Source: Yponomeuta sedellus
Lineage: Eukaryota; Arthropoda; Insecta; Lepidoptera; Yponomeutidae
DNA: 64,000 bases
Assembly (NCBI GenBank): GCA_934045075.1
Contig: OW203726.1
Location: 2,214,035 to 2,278,034 of the forward strand
Reading direction: 5' to 3'
Shown here: piece after piece, positions 22,380-36,400 of the stretch
Layout: each line of letters begins with the position of its first letter
Numbering within the stretch: the first letter of the stretch is position 1
Translations under genes and position numbers: made by a program
Notes under the pieces: model-generated
The model's database searches: none
The model's input: only the letters and a program-made list of their open reading frames with translations
What the model was told of the DNA's origin: nothing

Positions 22380-22812
22380 ATTTCACTGATGCCGGTGAGT
22401 CGCCCATTGGCTCAATTGGTAGAGCGCTGGCACGGATAGCCAGAGGTTGCGGGTTCGAATCCCGGCATGGTTGAAATTTTTAGCCTCTAAATAGGTTTTT
22501 AAATTTGTCCTAAGCACGGGTAAGTGCATTAAAAATAAAAATAGCATAATCATGTGGGTACAGTGATATCGTTCCGATGTAAAACCTAACTGCAAAGTAG
22601 GTAGTTGGGGCTGTAAGTGATGCAATTTGCTTAAGCCAGATGTCGCTGCATGTACGTAATACAGAGAATAGTGTAAAGAGGTTCGAAATTTCACTGATGC
22701 CGGTGAGTCGCCCATTGGCTCAATTGGTAGAGCGCTGGCACGGATAGCCAGAGGTTGCGGGTTCAAATCCCGGCATGGGTGAAATTTTTAGCCTCTAAAT
22801 AGGTTTTTAAAC
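22380..22812 (+). repeat. tRNA-Ile-like repeat, direct dimer
   Basis: Two sense tRNA-like heads start at 22399 and 22711, 312 bp apart, joined by one full body. Each head has an A box (tggctcaattggtagagcg) and a B box (gggttcgaatcc or a one-base variant). The acceptor arm, D arm and T arm resemble tRNA-Ile(AAT). The anticodon stem CTGGC/GCCAG encloses ACGGATA, which lacks the usual U33, so these are not functional tRNAs. Confidence 0.85.
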
Positions 22813-23149
22813 ATGTGAAACTTAATTATCTAACTTACCCAGTATACAATATTGGTACTCTTATCGCTGTAAGCGATATCTTCCAGACAATTATTTTAGC
22901 ATAATGTTGTGTGTCTGTTGTGCTACTTCTTACGACGAAGCTTTAAGTGAATTTTTAGATATAATAATTATTTTTTCTTAGCACTAAACAAATTTAAATA
23001 TTGATTCATCGCTTCTTAACTATCAAATTATACAAAATTAATTTGTTACAATTTATACGTATAAAAATATCCAGTTGTTTCATCCTCTGATGCCGTTCCC
23101 TTCTTTTTCACCGGCCCTGAAACAAATCGCGATTATTTGTAAGGTAAAA
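22813..23149. other. Intergenic, no feature recognised
   Basis: AT-rich, with no open frame or repeat border identified. Confidence 0.4.
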
Positions 23150-23310
23150 CGTAAGCGTAAGCGCAAATCTCGAGAGCAGCTGAACCGATTTCGCTTATTC
23201 TTTTTTTTGAATATTCCTTGAAGAGCGAGAATGGTTCTTACGGAGAGAAAAATTAAAAAAAAATTAAAGAAACGACTGTTAGACGGTACGCAGTTCGCTG
23301 GGACAGCTAG
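23150..23310 (+). mobile_element. Non-autonomous Helitron tail
   Basis: It ends 'cgctgggacagctag' before T (CTRR-T). The interior 'ggttcttacggagagaaaaa' matches 11835-11994. The 5' end is unclear. Confidence 0.6.
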
Positions 23311-23371
23311 TTGGTTATATTTTTATCAAGGCACTAAAAACAGAAATTAATTAGTAGATATTAATATTATT

Positions 23372-23480
23372 ATGCACCGCCAATACGGACTTGGCCCCCG
23401 TGGTAGAGTATGGCCTATACATTCCTCAGGAAAGAGACCCGTGCCCTTCGGTGGGGACATAATGGGTTGATGATGATGAT
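23372..23480 (+). repeat. 5S-headed SINE, tail fragment
   Basis: 'acttggcccccgtggtagag' and 'agacccgtgccc' in sense orientation, ending in a TGATGATGA run. Another 50-bp tail piece is at 23868-23925. Confidence 0.65.
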
Positions 23481-23483
23481 GAA

Positions 23484-23865
23484 TCGTTACCGACCCTTGC
23501 ATGTCCCCACAGCTGGGGCACGGGTCTCTTTCTGCATCTCAGGAATGTCAGACCATACTCCACCGCGGGGGCCAAGTTCGGGTTGGTGAAGGATTGTAAG
23601 ACAGTGGCGGGCCTTTCTGTCAGAAGTTATCATGCCGCCCATAAGGCCTCTGACATGGCTTAACGACTGCCATTGCATGACAGCCGGCACCAACGGCTTA
23701 GCGTGCCTTGCGAAGCACGGAAGCGCTCGGAAAAATGCCACTAGCGGTAGTCACGGGACGGTCACCCATCCTGCACCTGACCGTGCCTGTTGTTACTTAA
23801 CTAAAGTGATTGATTTTAATCACTCGGTTCGCCTAGGCCACGAGCGCTTCATATTATTATGCTCC
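23484..23865 (-). repeat. 5S-headed SINE, substantial copy
   Basis: In reverse complement the head (from about 23865) carries 'ggatgggtgaccgtcccgtg', matching the 5S rRNA internal control region. The body ('gccggctgtcatgcaatggc') and tail ('cacagctggggacatgcaag' region) follow. Most features of the copy at 54541-54925 are kept. Confidence 0.8.
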
Positions 23866-23939
23866 ACCAATACGGACTTGACCCCCGTGGTAGAGTATGG
23901 CCTATAAATTTCTCAGGGAAGATATGTATAATTATGTAA

Positions 23940-24360
23940 CCGGAAGATAACAAGACCCGCAAGTTTATAAATTACCTAGGAAATTTATAAACTTTCGTAG
24001 GATTGTAAACGAGAGATAAATTGTATTATTTTACGCCCACATTTTCGCAAATTGATAAACTTACCAAATTCAAGCGTAAAATAATAAGAAAGCCTTAACG
24101 AAACGCCACCTGCGCTCTGATTGGTTCAATAAGTCACGTCTAGAAATATCGTTGATGAACTGAAATTTACCACAGAACTACGAAAGTTTTATAGTGGTCA
24201 TGACCAAAATAGTAAGAAGTCGATTAAAAAAGTCGAAAATTAAAAAATTCGTTAAAATGATAGTTAAAAAGATATCTCTCGTTTACAATCCTACGAAAGT
24301 TTATAATTTTCCTAGGAAATTTATAAACTGGCAGATCTTGTTATTTTCCTGTGATATATA
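23940..24360. mobile_element. Foldback MITE
   Basis: The termini 'ggaagataacaaga' and 'cttgttattttcc' are imperfect inverses. Inside, 'ctttcgtaggattgtaaacg' returns as 'cgtttacaatcctacgaaag'. The centre is non-coding. Confidence 0.7.
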
Positions 24361-24440
24361 CTTTCCGCGCGCTTCGGTGGGGATATAATGAGTGGAACAT
24401 GATGATGAATATTCTTATAAAATTAGAGATTGACAATTTT

Positions 24441-24682
24441 AAAAACCTATTTAGGGCTAAAAATTCCCCCCATGCCGGGATTCGAACCCGGACCTCTGGC
24501 TATCCGTGCCAGCGCTCTTTCCAACTGAGCTAATGGGCGACTCACCGGCGTCCAATATTACAATATTCTCTGTATTACCTACCTACAGGTCGCGGGTTCG
24601 AATTTTTCGGGTTGGAATTTTGAGCCTCTAAATAGGTTTTTAAAATTGTCCTTAGCACGGGTTAGTGCATTAAAAAGAATAT
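24441..24682 (-). repeat. tRNA-Ile-like repeat, inverted, in the gene 1 3' UTR
   Basis: An antisense head (24467-24540) is followed by a short body piece and then a sense 3' end ('ggtcgcgggttcgaa', 'cctctaaataggtttttaaa', 'tagcacgggttagtgcatta'). Its edge is about 14 bp from the stop codon of peroxidase gene 1, so the mRNA tail must run into it. Confidence 0.8.
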
Positions 24683-24695
24683 AGAGATAAAAAAG

Positions 24696-27600
24696 TTACC
24701 AATACTCAGCAGCCTCGTCTCTATCACAACTGTAGACCCTCCATGGTGTTAGATCGATACTTGGAACGGTGTCGCAGCTACATAATTCATTGCTGTAAAA
24801 TACAATTAATTAATGGTAACATAGATAGAGAACACTTTATTGTTCATAAAAATGGATATTACAGAGATATTTCTTAACCTAAGAGTACAGACGGCGGACT
24901 TATCACTAAAAGTGGTATCTTCCAGTCAACTTTTGGTTGAACATAATATGATATAAATGACTTAATATATACACGTAGCTATATATTAAACGGGCGACGA
25001 GACCACGGCAACTGTAATGCTGCCGAAACGTCAGGAAATAAGGTAATTAGAATATAATAGGTTTATTGCAAAGACAAGACACACACAACATCAAAAGTAC
25101 AGAAAAAGCATGGTGCTCACAGTAAAACTAGGTGTTGTGAGTTAAAATTAAACATGCACATAAAACATTAATACAAACTTAGGTACTTATAACTAGAAAA
25201 GTAGATAAATGAAACGAAGTGTAAGTGAAAGTGAAAAAAGTTTTATTTACGACACAAAAAATAACAAATAATAATTATTGTCTCATTCACATGTTTGTGG
25301 TAAAAAGTTTAGTTTAAAGTCGGTGTGACGATGTGTGTCGTGGCTTATGTTAATTACGTTTCACCTAATAAATAATCGCGATTGGACCCGTTTAATATTA
25401 TATAATAAGTATCGCGAATCTTTCAGAAATAATATAACAGAGCGAAACCTGAGGCCGATTCTCGCCCATGCTAATTGAAACCGTAGACGCAAAATATTCG
25501 AAGGCTTAGACATTGGTCGCATAAAAGTAAGATAACTCGATAGAGTCATTAGACATTTTCTCATTCGGATTCAATCTAGCATGGCATTCAGGATGCAGAG
25601 TTTGTCTGCCGCTCGTGTTTTCATATGTAATTCATATGTAATTCCTAGACATGAGCATAAGAGTCGTATACGCATTATTTGCTAATGAAGTGAACCATGT
25701 CAGAGGCCTAATGGGCGGCTTGATAACTTCTAACGGTAAGGCCGGCCACTTTCTTTCAAACCTCCACCAAGCCAGACTTGGCCCCCGTGGTGGAGTATGG
25801 CCCAACCTTCCTGCAATGCAGTATGTGCTTCCGTGTCCGGTGACATACAGGATTGAACTCCAAGTGAAAATTGTCTCCATAATGAATCCGTCGTCGTCGT
25901 CGTCGTCAGGCTATACTGGTCCACTGCTGGACATAGCCCTTCCCTAAAGAGCGTCACGTTTTGTTATCATAGGGGGAAATAATCCCCACGCTGAGCATGC
26001 GAGTTGGGGATCGCAGTTCGGTGGAATTGTACTACAGGGGGCGCTGCCCACCCCCCGGGTTGTGTCCTTTAGTCGCCTTTTACGACACCCGCGGGAAGAA
26101 TTGGGTTGGTGCTAATAATGAATCCGGAATTAAGTTAATAAAAGTGGTTACGAAAGTTACCACACGTAGTTCGGTTACTTAAAAACAAGTTATTCATACA
26201 AAAACGGACTTTTATTATCTCCGAATGAATAAGGAAAACTCCAGACTTTCCAATGAAACTTTAACTTAAGTAGGTAACTTCTTTACATATTGCTGTGCCT
26301 TATATGGCATCATTTATGATCTAGTTAATGTAATAATGCCATCTTGTGTACAACTTGACTGCTATAAATTAAATTAAATTTACGTTTACTGCGAGAAATT
26401 GGGGTTTTTTTTATTTCAACAGTTTAATGTCCTACAGCTTTGCTGCTTTATAGTAGTCATTTGTGAAGAATTTTGATCTCGAAAAGTAAACATGAATTTT
26501 GTCTTTACCCCGGTGCTATTCTCTCAAATGGTCTGGGCTGTACTGACGAGACTGAATCTCCAACATCACATAAAAGACGTGCAACTGATGCTTTCCTTAT
26601 TTGCTGCAGTTGTGCTGAAAAAAAAAACACTAGTTATAATACTTATAAAGTTTCCAAATCTTCAGAAAATAACAAAAGTATGAGAGTTTACAGTTTCAGA
26701 ATATACAGATAAAAATAGGAAAATATATCTCGTACATCAATAAGACTTGCAAAATGTAATAAAAATCACTGACTGGTATTGAAAATGTCTTTGTTTTTTT
26801 AGTTACGCACATTCATGAATTTGCTGTAGCAATACCACTCGCTAACGGCAAAGAAAAACCTCGTGAGAAAACCCTTGTGTATGAAGTATTTACATAGCGT
26901 AGCAAGCTACAATGGCCCAACTATCAGGCTAATTGCGGATCAGTTATAACTAGGTAACTAACAGATGCTAACAGTAACGCATATTAGATTAGATTAGAAA
27001 ATTCTTTATTGCACAATAAGCGTATTTGTACAAAGGCGAGCTTAATACTAGTCAAAGCTTTGCTTTGTTAGTCGCAGTTGTTAAGAATTCTCAAGTTTAA
27101 CGAATTATTAAACAATTTATGAGTCTTTTCCCTTTGTTGGGGTAAGTAAACACCCCGAAGCGTCTTAAACTTACTACCTGGTATTGTTTTTTTTTTTTTT
27201 ATTTTAGAAACAAACAGTCATTTAAATGCAATACAAATTATATCTTATGTTAAATACATAGACCTCTAGTTTCTCATAATTTCAAATGCAAACACTTTTA
27301 AGGTAAGTTAAACATCGGTCGGAGAAGCGCTCCGAAACATAATCAGAAATTCCAACTATAAAAACAAAAATAGGAAAAAAAAAATTGTTACCTACCATGG
27401 GTAAAAGCTTCAGGTCTCTCTTGCCTTTCGTACCAATGCCTATCTGACTTCATACTTCTGGTTATTTGCTCAACCAGGAAGCAGTAAAACGTGTGGGGTA
27501 CAAAACTTCCTTTGAGGTAGTCTTCTACCCACATGCCCGCCGAAAGATCGATGTCTGCCAAGTTCTCGTAAACTTCCTTGAGCCGTTCCACATACTGAAA

Positions 27601-30344
27601 TCATTATAATTCATTATTTATTTGGACTGTCCAGAGATAATTATACTATTTTTATTTTTAATGCACTAACCCGTGCTAAGCACAATTTTAAAAACCTATT
27701 TAGAGGCTTAAAATTCCACCCATGCTGGGATTCGAACCCGCGATCTCTGGCTATCCGTGCCAGCGCTCTATCCAACTCAAAGCTAATGGTGAGTCGCCCA
27801 TTAGCTCAGTTGGATAGAGCGCTGGCACGGATATCCAGGGGTCGCGGGTTCGAATCTCAGCATGGGTGGAATTTTTAGCCTCTAAATAGGTTTTTAAAAC
27901 TGTCCAGATATATTTAGAAGAGTTTTACAAATAAGTCAGCGAATGCAGAGACGAAAACAAAATATGTACACGTAGATAGCTCTACGTGTACATATTTTAC
28001 GTACACAACGCTCATGCAGAAAAGCATATTCTGCATGGGCGCTGTCATGGCGCGGACGACCTCTGTGGCGTAGCGGTAGCGCATCTGCTACCATGCAAGA
28101 AGTCCTGGGTTCGAATCCCGGCTGGAAACAAAAAAAACCTCCAGGTCTTGGATGTTTACATGTTTGTGATGTCGTTGTTTCTGATTCCTACGATACAGGG
28201 TCTCCTAGAGTGGGGTCAGATGCAGTGTATGTGCCTGTATGTAAATGTTATGTTATTTATAATAAGTTATCCCGCCCTTTAAGACAGTCGAACTTAAACT
28301 GCTTCAAACATAAACTTAAGACTTTGCTGATTGAAAAATTTTAGTATAATTTATTTTTGTACTTGACCGAACAATCATTCGAATACTTGGAAATAATTTA
28401 ATTCCTAATTACACTATTTTTATTTTTAATGCACTAACCCGTGCTAAGGAACAAATTTAAAAACCTATTTAGAGGCTAAAAATTTCACCCATGCCGGGAT
28501 TCGAACCCGCAACCTCTGGCTATCCGTACCAGCGCTCTACCAATTGAGCCAATGGGCGACTCACGGCATCAGTGAAATTTCGAACCTCTTTACAATATTC
28601 TCTGTATTACGTACAGGCAGCGACATCGGACTTAAGCAAATTGCATTACTTACAGCCCCGACTACCTACTTTGCAGTTAGGTTTAACATCGGAACGATAT
28701 CACTGTACCCACATGATTACACTATTTTTATTACTTACTTTATTTCAATATACATCGAAATCAAAATGAATTTAATAGACATTTTAATTTATATTTTTTT
28801 GTCGCACTAACCCGTGCTAAGGACAATTTTTAAAAACTAAAATGTCCGCCCATGCCGGGACTCGAACCCGCGACCAGAACCAGAGGTCGCGGGTTCGAGT
28901 CCCGGCATGGGCGGAATTTTTAGCATCTAAACAGGTTTTTAAACATTTTAATTTCTTTGCTGAAGTTTTGTGCGCTTGCGATTGTAAGAAATATTAGATC
29001 TTAATACGTTATTTTTTTAATCAGGTAAATCAAATAATATATAATTTGTTAAACGTTTCGTTACGATAGTATATTAAATGTATAAATTTGTATGCCTCAC
29101 AGGCAAAACATGCTCTGTACCTCACGCAAAAACAAAACCTTGTTTTAACACAACACACATGTTTTACAAATAAAGCTCTTTATTTTTATCTCTATGACCT
29201 ATTAAGATTTGAATTTTTCTTCCTTTTTTTTTGTGAATGTTATGTTTAGTAATATGTTTTAAAAACCTATTTAGAGGCTAAAAATTCCCATGCCGGGATT
29301 CGAACCCGCGACCTCTGGCTATCCGTGCCAGCGCTCTTTCCAACTGAGCTAATGGGCGACTCACCGGCATCAGTGAAATTTCGAACCTATTTTCAATACT
29401 CTCTGTATTACGTACAGGCAGCGACATCGGCTGAAGTAATTTGCATCACTAGCAGCTCCGAGTACCTACTTTGCAGTTAGGTTTTCAACATCGGATTGAT
29501 ATCGCTGTACCCACATGATAAAACTCTTTTTTTTAATGCACTAACGCGTGCTAAGGACAATTTCAAAAACCTATTTAGAGGCAAAAAAATTGTCCTTAGC
29601 ATGGGTTAGTGCATTAAGAAAAGAGTATAATAATTACACTATTTTTATTTTTAATGCACTAACCCGTGCTAAGGAACAAATTTAAAAACCTATTTAGAGG
29701 CTAAAAATTTCACCCATGCCGGGATTCGAACCCGCAACCTCTGGCTATCCGTACCCGAATCCCGGCATGGGTGAAATTTTTAGCCTCTAAATAGGTTTTT
29801 AAAACAGTATAATAAGTTTTTTTTAAGCGGTGGTAGCTCAGTGGGTAGAACCATAGACTGGCAAGCTAGAGCCCCAGGTTCGATCCCGAGTGCGGGCATG
29901 TACCAATGACTTTGTTTAATTTCAAAGTTACGTACATTTGCGAATTTGTAGTCGCAATACCACACGCTAACGGTAAAGGAAAACATCGTGAGGAAACCCG
30001 CGGCTTGGTTGGCTCCGCACGTATTGACTAGTCTTTCCTGTGGGCTAGGCCGACTAAGCTGTCAGGGTCGTATAGGTGCTGGGCAAGCCTACGCCATCTA
30101 TAAAACCATGTCCCAGGCACTACAGCGTCGGAGTGGTTCCTTCACCCATCTAGTGTGAGTGAAGATTCCACTGGACGCTGTATAAATCATCTCATTAAGT
30201 AGATGCAAAAAGGCCAATATATTATTATAATAAGTTTTAATTTTGTTACTGTAGCGTGTGCACTGTTTCAATAATAAATGTTTTTCTTATTGTATTTGAG
30301 ACCCAACTGCGGCGGAGCACAAAAAGAGGGCAATATATATGGCT

Positions 30345-30427
<83 letters not shown>

Positions 30428-33400
30428 ATTGCCCGATACTATGTTTGTGATGATGACGACTCAAGGAACCGTTTCCAGTCCAATCGGTATTTATGAAACA
30501 CATTGTACAATGTGCTTATGTTAAAGATGTTATTTTGAAAATAACTTACGTGTGGATCAATGACGTCCAGTAAATCATCGAAACTCCTGTAAGGTTTTCC
30601 TCGACAGTATTCCAAGTATTGGACATAAGGCGCAAAACCAAAGTATCTGTTCTTAGACAGATCGTTAGTCGTCAAGTCTGCGGTTCTCTGAAGCTGTCCC
30701 AAACCACTTTCTGAAATCTAAAAAGCGTGAATTAATTGTTGAGATGTTCTTAAAAGCACAAAGTGTTGTATTTTCCACAAAATTAGAAAGGTCTTACAAA
30801 AATTTTACATCTTTCGTATGTAATTAAATATACAGGCCACCTGTACTTTTAGGTTAAGAAATATCTGTGTAATTTCCATTTTTATGTACAATAAAGTGTT
30901 CTCAATCTATCTATCTATCCAAATAACTCTAGGTATTTCCTGAGGATGTACTATTTTCTTTTTTAATGCCAAATGGACTTGGCTCGCCACTCCGCCCTGT
31001 CACTGGCCAATCGCTGCCCCGACAGAAAGTTTGTGAGGTCGTCCCGCCACCTCCGCCTTGGTCGGCCATGTTTGCGGTATCCGTCGCGTGGGACCCAGTC
31101 AGTGGCAACTTTAGCTCACCTATATGTAGCAGGTATACTATATTGCTCAGATGAAACGATTTGAAGGAGCCTGTATTAGTTCGATTTATATCATTATCCA
31201 AGCCGGTTAAAGCATCAGTTATTCCCTTAAATCTATTGGCTTACATAGTTATCCTAATATAGATGATTAGAATTATAACAATACAATCACTTATAGCTGA
31301 AATCAAATCTAACAACCATAATCTCCCGTATAGGTCAAAAGAAAGGTTTATAGATTTAAACACTCCTAGCAAATTTGAAACTCCTCTAAATCTTGATAAA
31401 AAAAAAAATTATCATCATCAACAATGTTTTCTCGCTGCAAGCACATCTGCCTATTATGTTTATCTTAAAATAATGCTCGGTCACTGCAAGATTTGTACCG
31501 AAGTCTCTCACATTCTTTCCGAACTTTGATGATATATTTGTCAAAATGGCAAAGAGATTATAAAAAAACCAAGATTTATGCGATATAAAATTATGTCGAC
31601 GGCTATGTACATTTTGAATTTTGAGAATGTTTTCGTCGGCAAGGTGTATTTGTCAAGGTGTGTTGTATTTGTTGACTTACGCCACTTACTTAAATGAACC
31701 TTTAGTATCACTTAACAAAAATTCTATATGATAAATTCTACCTAAGTGATTACTTCAGAAGTGGAAGAGTTGGCTTTAACAAGGATTTTTTTTATTTAGG
31801 AATATTTTACTTACTTCTGGGTCGACGGTCTTATCGAACTCAGCACTTGCTTGCATGAAACTGCCTGCAGTTAATTCATCAATGTTGCGCCCTGCGCCTA
31901 AATATCCAGTCCGTAGAGTCAAGTTTACTATCGGTATCTCTTTCACTAAGTGCCCACTTGGAGTGTAATGTCTGCAACATGAAAAAAATAAGATAAATTC
32001 ATTAGTTTCCGTATAGAATTCCGGACCCTTACCGAATCCCAAATACAACAATGCAAATGCATTGGCCAAACGCATTAATATGATCTATTTACGTATGTGT
32101 GTGATCTAAATTACCGTGTGTGTTTAATGTATTTACGGAATTCCGAAACGGAATCCCAACTGGTGTTTTAGTCTACAGGTCTTACAAAATCAATTGTAAG
32201 ACTAGTATTACTCACAATCAGTAGTTGGCTAAAAATAATTATTGTAGCATGAATGGTTTGTTCCTTGTCAACTAATTAACGGCGACTTTTATGAATTTAT
32301 ATACATTCATAAAAGTCTTTGCATGTATTGGTTTCCTGCTTTGGAGAAGAGTTGATTTTCTTAAAATAAATTTAACTGCTACCTTCAGGTTTTTGTTTGA
32401 AAAAGCATGTTTAATGATATGTACAATCTCGCCACTCACTTGGCAGATCCTTCTTGAATTGTATGAATCCATCGTAAAGCAGTCAGGTATTCCAAAGACA
32501 TTTGAAGTATGATTTCGTCATTGTAAAGATCCCTAAAAGACGTGCTCAATGATATCACACCCTCTTTGACCAAATTTTGCTTTCCTGAAAAACCATAATA
32601 TACAAAACATTTAAATTTGGTAATTTTTTGGGCTCTTGAATAACGCACAACAGAGATTTTAATTTGGTATTATTTTATTCTACTTAATCTGTTATCGTAA
32701 TTTGAAAGTGCGTATAAATAATATAAACAATGTTCGTACTGAAATTGGATAAACCGATTAAAACAATATTGGGCACATTTGTAAAATAAAAACATATACT
32801 CGTAGTTTATGAATTTATGGTAACACACAGCCATATCTTCTTGAAGTACTATTACTTGACGGATTATTATTACCTGGATTAAAAATATGTTTCCAATCAC
32901 AAAGAGTTAAAATAAACATGTAATCAATATGAAACGAATATTATATTTTACACTGCTCACCCATAAGTATAGGAAGTAATTCATACAATAGTATCTGCAT
33001 GTACGTGGCAATATTAATATCTCTGGCTGTGTAGAAGATTTTGTCGTCATTCCAGCAGTTGTTCATGTTAGCCAGTTCATTTGCTAGCCTGTTGTGGTTC
33101 CTCCAAAACCAGATTCCTACGAGGTTTACACCAATCAAGCTGTTAAGTCCATCGTCAGCTGGAATAAAAAATTAAAGAAAAGCTGAATTATTCTTCATTG
33201 TCCAGACCGAGGTGAAAGAAAGTGCTGCACGAGACTTCCGCAAGCAAGTAATTTATTTGAGAGTCAAAATACTTATTCTAGACTAAAACTAATTTTGTCT
33301 CTTATTTCTTTCAGCAACTTTCCGTCGTAACGTTGTCTGGAAGAAATTGCTTTTAGCAATAAGGCCGCCAATTGTGCTTTGTATCTTTACATGTTTTATA

Positions 33401-36400
33401 ATATGTGCTCTGGTGTACAATAAAGAATATTCTTATCTTATCTTTGTCGTACAAGTTGTAGTCTATAATTAATTATTGAGCATCCAATGCTGTGCTAGGC
33501 TCATCACCTGTATTATATGTGAAGTATTTATTTGATTTATTAAGTTATCTTAATATTATAAACTGCATAATTTAATATATACAGGTATTAAATATTTTAC
33601 TTACGCGAATTATGACATCTCACTTCATCGTCTACGTTGTTCAAGCAAACATTTTCTTTGCTTTTAGTGCTAGGTGGCCAAACTCTTCCAAGACTATCAA
33701 CTTCATATTTCAGTAAGCCTCTTTTAAATAATCTTTCCTTTTTTATTGATGCTTCTAACACGCTTCCGTACACATTAGACATGTCGAAAACTGGCGTTGC
33801 TGTATTTATCTGGAACACAATACGCAACTTAGAAAACAATGTCATTTGAACGGCATTCAGGATCGAATCATTCATTGTACATCATTCTACCATCGTATCA
33901 ATGTGTTTTTAGTAATTCAATTCAATTTATTTCAACGTAAAGAATTTACATTCTGTTTGCTGAATGTCAAAGTACGATGTAACATGAAAGTTAAAGCCGC
34001 CGCCTTCGGGCCGTAGTCTAGTGGAGAAAAAGGCAGCGGGAAAAAAACTCCACTCTGACCATCTTTTCTTAAGTCCTCTTATGTAATTTAAAGATTGTTT
34101 CCCGTACTATTTCTGTGGAGTAATTCTTCTTCTTCTTTGGTCCCTTTACTCCTCCGTCGAGACTGGGGCTGACATAAGGACTGTCCATTTATCTCTGTAC
34201 ATAGCTAGGGATGGTAGCTCCAGCCAAGTTTTTCCCTTCTCCTTCGTCTCAGAGAGAGCGGATCTCGATGGAGTAATTAAATAACAAAAATTCAGAACGC
34301 CTAAGTTATTTTTTAGACTTCAAGTTAGAAAATTCATAAACAATATAGATCTTACAATAACGAACGAAAGTGTCAGAAAGTATCCCTTGTTAGGTTATTT
34401 AAAACTACCACCCTATAAACCGGTAGCGTAAACTCAAACACATCATGTGTTACAGTCCAAAACTTTTGTAAATTAATAGTTATATCAATACATACTCGTT
34501 CAGGAGTAGAATCTTTTGGCAAACAGCCGGTCAACTGAAATGAAATGGGCTTCGTCATATTTAGGCATGTTTCTCCAGAGAAGCGGTGCACAGGGTCATC
34601 TTTGGGAATATAATTTGGAGCGCATTCCTCATCAGTTTTCCCTTTTGGCAAACAACAGTAGGGCTTCCACAATACATAATTAACTGAAATTTTAAGAAGT
34701 AGAAGTAATATATTTAAGGAGAAACACATTTATTTACCGGTCGACAAAAAATTAAGCACCTTAAGTAATCCAAAGTCAATAAACGGAATTAATATTCAAT
34801 ACAGTCAAGTGACTAATACAAAAGCGTTTTGTTTGGTTAAAGCTGAAAAACCAGCGCCTCACCTTTATCACTCATACATTACAATACTCATGTCTGTGTC
34901 TTAGTGGAAATAACCTAAGCATTTAGATATTTTACTTATTGTCAGTTATATTTTGTATCACCTCATGTAAGTTACTCAGGGCTTTCACGTAGGTCCTCGT
35001 AAATTCCTGCTCTTTATTCTTTTATTCTCCTTATACTTTACATCATAGTCTAGGTAGTTCATTCTTACCTGTGTCGTGTAGAGTGGCACAATCAGACGTA
35101 ACAAATACGAGGTAGTGGGTCACTAATTGTGTAAACCTTTGGCTGGAAACCTTACCCTCTAACAATAGATTGGTTCTCAGAAATCTAGCTTCCGGGAGTG
35201 GACCACCCGCTTGGGATGACCTTGGCTTATACGCTGGAAATATTATGAAAATACTGTATTAGTCAAACATGAACGTTTCTTCGAATTAGTTATTTCCGTG
35301 TGAACGGCCTTGATCGTCACACTTCGTAGTTACAAGTTTGTTCTATATGTAGAGACCACACTCACTCAGATGAAATTAGACAACTAATGTAACATAATAT
35401 GAATAACGCATAAAAAGGTTCCTACCCAAGATAAATAGTGTAGCCCCAGAACATCAAAGCGAGGCTAAAATTGGAAGGGTTTATCTGTATAAAACCTGTT
35501 TTATACAGCGAGCGTTTTAAAGAAATAGGCATTCTTACACTGGCTTGCCAATATATATTCGATAATATAATGTATGTCCGAAAAAATATAACAATGTTTA
35601 AATTAAATAGGGACGTTCATAACGTAAACACAAGGAATAGAAACAAGGTTGCTTGTACTAAATCCCGATTAGCCAAGGTAGGCACATCATTTGTAGGTTA
35701 CTGCGTTCGTTTTTACAACAAAATTCCAGAACGTGTTCTATGCTTGTCTGAAAATAAATTTAAAACTTTCATTAAAAATTCGCTATGTAAAAAGGCATAT
35801 TATAGAATAGACGACTATATAAACGATTCTTATCCGTGGTAGTAAACCAATTCCACCGCGATTTTATTGTTAAGTATAACTAACATATATTTTATAATAC
35901 AAGTGTGTACAGACGACGTGATTGCATATTAATAACTATATGATACCTTATATAACTGACAAAAACTTAACTGCAAGTTTGCTAAAGGTCATTCGAATGG
36001 TAGCGTGGTGTTCGGGTCATCTATCTCCCTCCAAAATGGTTGAGACTGATGATGGCTGAGCACTGCGTTATGCTCGTGAACGAGTGCTGTTCGTGTGTCT
36101 GGCCGCAGCACTTATGTTTTCCCCTATTATTGTGAGACATTTGACTAATGCTTTGGCATTTAGGGTTGTTAATGGCAATCATGAAATCTTATTAGGTTTA
36201 CATATGGCAACTGATGTATTTGGTTTTAAGATGATTTGAGAAAAGATGGTCAGAGTGGAGTTTTTTTTCCGCTGCCTTTTTCTCCACTACAATACGGCCC
36301 GAAGGCGGCGGCTTACACTTTACATTGTACATTGACATTCAGCAAATAGAATGTAAATTCTTTACGTTGAAATAAAATTATTTGAATTTTGAATTGAATT

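Noticed and set aside
22399..22473. Possible functional tRNA gene
   Set aside because: The cloverleaf resembles tRNA-Ile, but the anticodon loop lacks U33, the sequence is part of a repeat present at about 18 loci, and most copies have damaged boxes.
26505..26614. Exon 11 as the last exon, ending at TAA 26505-26507
   Set aside because: The TAA is part of a splice donor. An in-phase exon 12 with family-typical sequence exists in both paralogues.
30246..30524. Open frames with IYIYIY cores
   Set aside because: They are translations of a (TA)n microsatellite.
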